Assembly: GCF_019689535.1 (NCBI RefSeq)
Contig: NZ_JADGHH010000007.1
Span: 1-34,853, forward strand
Length of the DNA: 34,853 bases
Direction of reading: 5' to 3'
DNA from: Pigmentiphaga sp.
GTDB lineage: Bacteria; Pseudomonadota; Gammaproteobacteria; Burkholderiales; Burkholderiaceae_B
This document shows positions 30,692-34,853 of the stretch, piece after piece. How positions within the stretch are numbered: position 1 is the stretch's first letter; the number at the start of each line of letters is the position of its first letter. Position numbers and translations under genes: made by a program. The notes beneath the pieces are model-generated. The model did no database searches, had not been told where the DNA came from, and was given only the letters and a program-made list of their open reading frames with translations.

Positions 30692-30717
30692 GAAGGGGCC
30701 TAGCGCCCCTTCTTTTT
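30692..30717 (+). terminator. Intrinsic terminator/attenuator between rpsB and tsf
   Basis: A perfect 8-bp stem GAAGGGGC (30692-30699) / GCCCCTTC (30705-30712) with loop CTAGC is followed at once by TTTTT (30713-30717). This is the clearest rho-independent terminator in the window. Since tsf follows without an obvious strong promoter, it probably reduces rather than ends transcription into tsf. Confidence 0.85.
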
Positions 30718-30772
30718 AGTCAAACCATTAATTTTCGCCGCGCTCCGGCGGCGGAAAAAGTCAGGAGTAATC

Positions 30773-31654
30773 ATGGCCGCAATTACCGCAGCAATGGTCA
30801 AGGAACTGCGCGAGAAGACCGACGCCCCCATGATGGAGTGCAAGAAGGCGCTGACCGAGGCCGACGGCGATATGGCGAAAGCCGAGGAAATCCTGCGCGT
30901 CAAGCTGGGCAGCAAGGCCAGCAAAGCCGCCGCCCGCGTCACGGCCGAGGGGCTGGTTGCGCTGTACGTGACCGACGACGCCAAGACCGGCGTTGCCCTC
31001 GAGGTCAACAGCGAAACCGACTTCGTGGCCAAGAATGACGACTTCGTGCGCTTCACCAACGAAGTCGCCGAGCTGATCGCCAAGGCCGCGCCTGCCGACG
31101 TCGCCGCGCTGGCGGAACTGCCGTTCCGCGACGGCACGGTGGAAAGCGTGCGCACCGGCCTGGTGGGCAAGATCGGCGAGAACATCAGCATCCGCCGCTT
31201 CACGCGCATCGTCACCGAGAACAAGCTGGCCCAGTACGTGCACGGCGGCCGCATCGGCGTGCTGGTCGAGTACAGCGGCGACGACGTCCTGGGCAAGGAC
31301 ATCGCCATGCACGTGGCGGCGACCAAGCCCAAGGCGCTCGACGCTTCGGGCGTGTCGCAGGAAGACATCCAGCGCGAGCGCTCGGTGGCCGAACAGAAGG
31401 CGGCCGAGTCCGGCAAGCCTGCCGAGATCGTTGCCAAGATGGTCGAAGGCTCGATCCAGAAGTACCTGAAAGAGGTTACGCTGTTGTCGCAGCCGTTCGT
31501 CAAAGACGACAAGCAAACGGTGCAGCAGGTGCTCAAGGCCAAGAACACGACGGTTCACCAGTTCGTGCTGTACGTCGTCGGCGAAGGCATCGAGAAGAAG
31601 GTCACCGACTTCGCCGCCGAAGTGGCGGCCCAGGCCGCTGCGGCCAAGGGCTGA
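30773..31654 (+). CDS. tsf: Elongation factor Ts
   Basis: This full-length 293-residue EF-Ts exchanges GDP for GTP on EF-Tu. The N-terminal UBA-like domain has [19 protein letters not shown]. The core carries the EF-Tu-contacting TDFV (82-85, in [13 protein letters not shown]), followed by the two-part core and the coiled-coil region. AGGAG at 30763-30767 is an excellent ribosome site. It is second in the rpsB operon, and a 323-base gap follows before pyrH. Confidence 0.98.
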   Translation: MAAITAAMVKELREKTDAPMMECKKALTEADGDMAKAEEILRVKLGSKASKAAARVTAEGLVALYVTDDAKTGVALEVNSETDFVAKNDDFVRFTNEVAELIAKAAPADVAALAELPFRDGTVESVRTGLVGKIGENISIRRFTRIVTENKLAQYVHGGRIGVLVEYSGDDVLGKDIAMHVAATKPKALDASGVSQEDIQRERSVAEQKAAESGKPAEIVAKMVEGSIQKYLKEVTLLSQPFVKDDKQTVQQVLKAKNTTVHQFVLYVVGEGIEKKVTDFAAEVAAQAAAAKG

Positions 31655-31977
31655 TTTCTTGGCCTGTCCGTCCCGGCTAGCATAGGCGCAAGTGCCTGCC
31701 GGCCGGGGCCGGCTTGGGGAGCGGAAGGCATCTGTTCCGTTCCGGGCCAGCGAGTTTCGGGCGTCGCAGTTCGAGGCGCGGGGATGGTTCCAATCCAGCG
31801 CGCCCCAGAGGCGTCGTGCGGCCGCTGGCGGCAGTTCCCGTCCGTCGCGGTAGGCGGACGGTTTCGCATCAAGAGGAATGCCGGGCGCCCCGGGCTTCCT
31901 CCGCCCCTTGCCGGGGCGTTCGCCGATGTGCGAGCAGGGGCTGGAATGCCTGATAGGCCGATTGCGCGGGAGCATGT
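31655..31977 (+). other. Non-coding tsf-pyrH gap with two hairpins
   Basis: This 323-base stretch has no credible gene. It holds GCCGGC-CGGG-GCCGGC (31698-31713), and CCGTCCG (31838-31844) / CGGACGG (31855-31861) followed by TTT, a weak terminator-like stem. A poor promoter match TTTCTT (31655-31660) and TAGCAT (31678-31683) lies at the start. The second hairpin would sit in the pyrH leader, so pyrH may be partly uncoupled from tsf. GGGAG lies about 10 bases before the pyrH start. Confidence 0.4.
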
Positions 31978-32721
31978 ATGACGGTAGAAATAAACGCATC
32001 TGAAGCAAGAACGGGGGCGTACAGGCGTGTACTGCTCAAGCTGTCGGGCGAAGCCCTCATGGGCGACGATGCGTTTGGTATCAACCGCACGACCATCGGC
32101 CGCATGGTGGAAGAAATCGCCGAAGTGGCCGGCCTGGGCGTGGAACTGGCGATCGTGATCGGCGGCGGCAATATTTTCCGCGGCGTCGCGCCCGGCGCCC
32201 AAGGCATGGACCGCGCCACGGCAGATTACATGGGCATGATGGCCACCATCATGAATTCGCTGGCGCTACAGGATGCGCTCAAGCGCCGCGGCGTGGACGC
32301 ACGCGTCCAGTCTGCGCTCACTATCGAGCAGGTGGTCGAGCCTTATATCCGCCCCAAGGCCCTGCGTTACCTCGAAGAGGGCAAGGTCGTCATCTTCGCG
32401 GCCGGCACGGGGAATCCGTTTTTCACCACCGATACGGCGGCCGCCCTGCGCGGCGCCGAGATCGGTGCCGAGATCGTATTGAAGGCAACCAAGGTCGACG
32501 GCATCTACACGGCGGATCCCAAGAAGGATCCCACCGCCACCCGTTACAGCCGCATCAGCTTCGACGAAGCCATCGTCCGCCGGCTGGAGGTGATGGACGC
32601 CACGGCGTTCGCCCTGTGCCGAGACCAGAAGCTGCCGATCAAGGTATTTTCGATCAACAAGCCCGGCGCCTTGCGGCGCGTCGTTTCCGGCGACGACGAG
32701 GGCACGCTGGTTCACGTTTGA
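31978..32721 (+). CDS. pyrH: UMP kinase (hexameric)
   Basis: The 247-residue bacterial UMP kinase of the amino-acid-kinase fold phosphorylates UMP to UDP for nucleic acid and envelope precursors. Recognisable segments are [15 protein letters not shown] (phosphate loop), [26 protein letters not shown] (UMP contact), [22 protein letters not shown] and the ATP-site [17 protein letters not shown]. About 10 residues precede the usual core. It is normally allosteric, GTP-activated and UTP-inhibited. frr follows after 26 bases. Confidence 0.98.
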   Translation: MTVEINASEARTGAYRRVLLKLSGEALMGDDAFGINRTTIGRMVEEIAEVAGLGVELAIVIGGGNIFRGVAPGAQGMDRATADYMGMMATIMNSLALQDALKRRGVDARVQSALTIEQVVEPYIRPKALRYLEEGKVVIFAAGTGNPFFTTDTAAALRGAEIGAEIVLKATKVDGIYTADPKKDPTATRYSRISFDEAIVRRLEVMDATAFALCRDQKLPIKVFSINKPGALRRVVSGDDEGTLVHV

Positions 32722-32747
32722 TCGATATTCGCATTTAGGAGACCGCA

Positions 32748-33308
32748 ATGAGCGCTTCCGACGTCAAGAAAACCGCCGAGACGAAGATGGGCAAGTCCAT
32801 CGAGACTCTCAAGGCCAGTCTGGCGAAGATCCGCACGGGCCGTGCCCATGCCGGCATCCTGGACCACATCCAGGTCGAGTATTACGGTTCCATGGTGCCG
32901 CTGAGCCAAGTCGCCAGCGTGAGCGTGCTGGACGCCCGCACCCTCAGCGTCCAGCCCTGGGAAAAGAAGATGGCCGCGGTGGTCGAAAAAGCGATCCGCG
33001 AATCCGACCTCGGCCTGAATCCGCAGTCCATGGGTGAGCTGATCCGCGTGCCGATGCCGCCGCTTACGGAAGAGCGCCGCCGCGAGCTGACCAAGGTGGT
33101 CAAGGCCGAAGGCGAGGATGCCAAGGTTGCGGTGCGCAACCTGCGGCGCGATGCCAATGAGCAGCTCAAGCGGCTGGTCAAGGAAAAGGCCATCTCCGAA
33201 GACGAAGAGCGCCGTTCGCAAGACGACGTCCAGAAGCTGACCGACCGTTTCGTGGCCGAAATTGATAAGCTGGTGGCGCAGAAAGAAGCGGAGATCATGA
33301 CGGTTTAA
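32748..33308 (+). CDS. frr: Ribosome recycling factor
   Basis: This 186-residue tRNA-shaped protein splits post-termination ribosomes together with EF-G. It matches RRF throughout: [27 protein letters not shown] in the first helix, the small domain with [14 protein letters not shown] and [10 protein letters not shown], and the long helical hairpin with [28 protein letters not shown] is a strong ribosome site before the ATG. It lies between pyrH and uppS as in most proteobacteria; a 79-base gap follows. Confidence 0.98.
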   Translation: MSASDVKKTAETKMGKSIETLKASLAKIRTGRAHAGILDHIQVEYYGSMVPLSQVASVSVLDARTLSVQPWEKKMAAVVEKAIRESDLGLNPQSMGELIRVPMPPLTEERRRELTKVVKAEGEDAKVAVRNLRRDANEQLKRLVKEKAISEDEERRSQDDVQKLTDRFVAEIDKLVAQKEAEIMTV

Positions 33309-33387
33309 TGCCGCCCATGTTCAACCGCCGCCCCCCGGGCTTTCCATTATCCGATCAGAGGGCCCGCAGGCGGCCTACGGAGCTTAT

Positions 33388-34182
33388 ATGGTCCTAAGTT
33401 CCACCCTCGGCGTTCCTCATACCGACGCCGTGCCTAGGCACGTGGCAATCATTATGGACGGCAATGGGCGCTGGGCGACCCAGCGCTTTCTCCCGCGCGT
33501 GGCCGGTCATAAGAAAGGCGTCGATGCGGTCCGCGCCGTGGTGGAAGCCTGCGCCGTCCGGGGGGTCGAGTTCCTCACGCTGTTCGCCTTCAGTTCCGAG
33601 AATTGGCGCCGTCCGGCGGACGAAGTGTCCCTGCTGATGCACTTGTTCGTGCATGCGCTCGAGCGGGAGGTGACCCGCCTCGCGCGCAACGGCATCCGGC
33701 TGAAGGTCGTGGGCGACACCAGCGTGTTCGAGCCGCGCCTGCAGGAGCTCATTGCCGATGCCGAGGCGCGCACGCGCGACAACGACCGCCTGACGCTGAC
33801 CATCGCCGCCAACTACGGCGGCCGCTGGGATATCCTCCAAGCCATGCGCCGGCTGATCACGGAACGCCCCGAGTTGGCGCAGCACCCGGAGCGCATCGAC
33901 GAAGCGGCGTTGACGCCGTATCTGTCGATGTCCTATGCGCCCGAACCCGACCTGTTCATCCGCACGGGCGGCGAGCAGCGGATCTCCAACTTCCTGATCT
34001 GGCAGCTCGCGTATACGGAGCTCTATTTCACCGACTGCTACTGGCCCGACTTCGACGCCGAACAGCTCGATTTGGCCTGCAAGTCCTATCGCAACCGCGA
34101 ACGCCGTTTCGGGCGCACCAGCGCGCAGGTGCGTGCGCCCGAGGCCGCCGCGACGACGTCCACGCCGAACGGCAACGGCTGA
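33388..34182 (+). CDS. uppS: Undecaprenyl diphosphate synthase (cis-prenyltransferase)
   Basis: The 264-residue enzyme condenses eight isopentenyl units onto farnesyl diphosphate in cis to make the C55 carrier lipid for peptidoglycan and O-antigen. The catalytic Asp24 lies in [10 protein letters not shown], with His41 in AGHKKG, then the FSSENWRRP segment and the C-terminal diphosphate-binding [11 protein letters not shown] (from about residue 192) and ELYFTD. A short Ala/Thr-rich tail is dispensable-looking. CGGAG precedes the ATG. cdsA begins 5 bases after its stop. Confidence 0.98.
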   Translation: MVLSSTLGVPHTDAVPRHVAIIMDGNGRWATQRFLPRVAGHKKGVDAVRAVVEACAVRGVEFLTLFAFSSENWRRPADEVSLLMHLFVHALEREVTRLARNGIRLKVVGDTSVFEPRLQELIADAEARTRDNDRLTLTIAANYGGRWDILQAMRRLITERPELAQHPERIDEAALTPYLSMSYAPEPDLFIRTGGEQRISNFLIWQLAYTELYFTDCYWPDFDAEQLDLACKSYRNRERRFGRTSAQVRAPEAAATTSTPNGNG

Positions 34183-34187
34183 CCTTC

Positions 34188-34853
34188 ATGCTCGGACAAC
34201 GCATCGCCACCGCCGCCGTCCTGCTGCTCATCCTGGTTGGCGCGCTGTCGCTTTCCGACCCACGGCCCTTCGAGCTGCTCATGGCGCTGTTCGTGGGCTG
34301 CGCCTTGTGGGAATGGTGGCGGCTCACGCTTGCCCGCCGGGGGGAGGCCGCTGGCCCCTGCGTGCCGGCGATCCTGGCCGGCGCAGCGCTCGGCACGGCG
34401 TTGGCTGCCTGGCGCGGGCTCGGCGGTGGCGGCGATCTCACCGCCGATGCCGGCGGGGCTGCCTGGATCGGGCTTTGGGTCGCGGTTTCCCTAGTCTGGG
34501 TTTTCGTGCTGGTGCCCATGCTGTTTCGCGCCAACGCGCAGGCCGAGCCCCGGAACCCGTGGCTCACGGCGCTGGCGCCGTTCGCCCTGCTGGCGGCCTG
34601 GTCAGCCTTGGCCACGGCTTTCGGGCGCGGCGTCGTGTTCCTGTTGACCCTCATGGCGCTGGTGTGGGTGGCCGACATCGCTGCCTATTTCGTCGGGCGA
34701 GCGCTCGGCAAGCACAAGCTGGCGCCCCATATCAGCCCGGGCAAGACCCGCGAGGGAGCGGTCGGCGGAATCGTGTGCGCCGTGGGGTTCGTGTTGGCCT
34801 GCGCCGTCTTTCCCGGCACCTTCGGGGCGGCACTGGTGGCGCGCTGGGGGTGG
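34188..34853 (+). CDS. cdsA: Phosphatidate cytidylyltransferase CdsA (5' part; runs off window)
   Basis: From the ATG at 34188 the frame is open to the window end, giving 222 residues of a polytopic membrane protein. It starts MLGQRIATAAVLLLILVGAL and has several hydrophobic segments. The late part has VADIAAYFVGRALGKHKLAP followed by HISPGKTREGAVGG, the conserved cytosolic motif of CdsA. The C-terminal CDP-DAG synthase signature would lie beyond the window. It makes CDP-diacylglycerol from phosphatidate and CTP, the precursor of all phospholipids. The position directly after uppS is the usual one. Confidence 0.95.
   Translation, partial: MLGQRIATAAVLLLILVGALSLSDPRPFELLMALFVGCALWEWWRLTLARRGEAAGPCVPAILAGAALGTALAAWRGLGGGGDLTADAGGAAWIGLWVAVSLVWVFVLVPMLFRANAQAEPRNPWLTALAPFALLAAWSALATAFGRGVVFLLTLMALVWVADIAAYFVGRALGKHKLAPHISPGKTREGAVGGIVCAVGFVLACAVFPGTFGAALVARWGW

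Noticed and set aside
31785-31805. TGGTTCCAATCCA in the tsf-pyrH gap, resembling a tRNA T-arm
   Set aside because: The stem has only three pairs, the purine after the TTC is missing, and no anticodon or acceptor arms can be folded around it.
31714-31953. A 79-codon open frame in the tsf-pyrH gap
   Set aside because: It has Arg/Ser-rich composition, no ribosome site and no recognisable features.

Overview
The window is GC-rich, densely packed bacterial chromosome. Gene content and order point to a betaproteobacterium of the order Burkholderiales, most likely Bordetella, Achromobacter or a close Alcaligenaceae relative. The main supports are a RisA/RisS-like OmpR/EnvZ pair, the smc-zipA-ligA cluster, the tsaB-rimI-udg cluster, and map/glnD divergent from rpsB-tsf-pyrH-frr-uppS-cdsA. 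This is inferred from protein families and synteny, since there is no rRNA or other direct taxonomic marker. I found no tRNA, rRNA, CRISPR array, prophage or complete insertion sequence.

Layout. 1-170: two tight hairpins, one resembling an IS200/IS605-type end. 174-4168: a RidA-family protein on the + strand, then on the - strand an MtfA-like zinc peptidase and a three-gene ABC importer (binding protein, ATPase, permease) of unknown substrate. 4585-6819: relA on the + strand, with a degenerate hydrolase domain. 6816-9981: a - strand group reading risA, risS, a peroxiredoxin with an eroded active site, and a gamma-glutamylcyclotransferase-like protein. 10103-12761: on the + strand, a small membrane-anchored protein of unknown function, then overlapping tsaB-rimI-udg. 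12792-14680: - strand queF and lplT. 14960-22514: + strand smc-zipA-ligA and an MTA/MTI phosphorylase. 22548-29409: - strand map, glnD, glgP and a beta-class glutathione S-transferase. 29888-34853: the translation and envelope operon rpsB-tsf-pyrH-frr-uppS-cdsA, with cdsA running off the window end.

Most genes are housekeeping: stringent response, tRNA t6A and queuosine modification, chromosome organisation and division, nitrogen signalling, translation, and lipid-carrier and phospholipid precursor synthesis. The only clearly accessory-looking block is the ABC importer with its AT-rich upstream region. A 14-bp direct repeat brackets this block, one copy covering the mtfA start codon and the other lying upstream of relA, which suggests that it was inserted between formerly adjacent genes. 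I do not see a convincing new multi-gene system. The best leads are that insertion scar, the peroxiredoxin with altered active-site residues, OmpR-like half-sites before risA, the structured rpsB leader, and the uncharacterised membrane protein divergent from risA.
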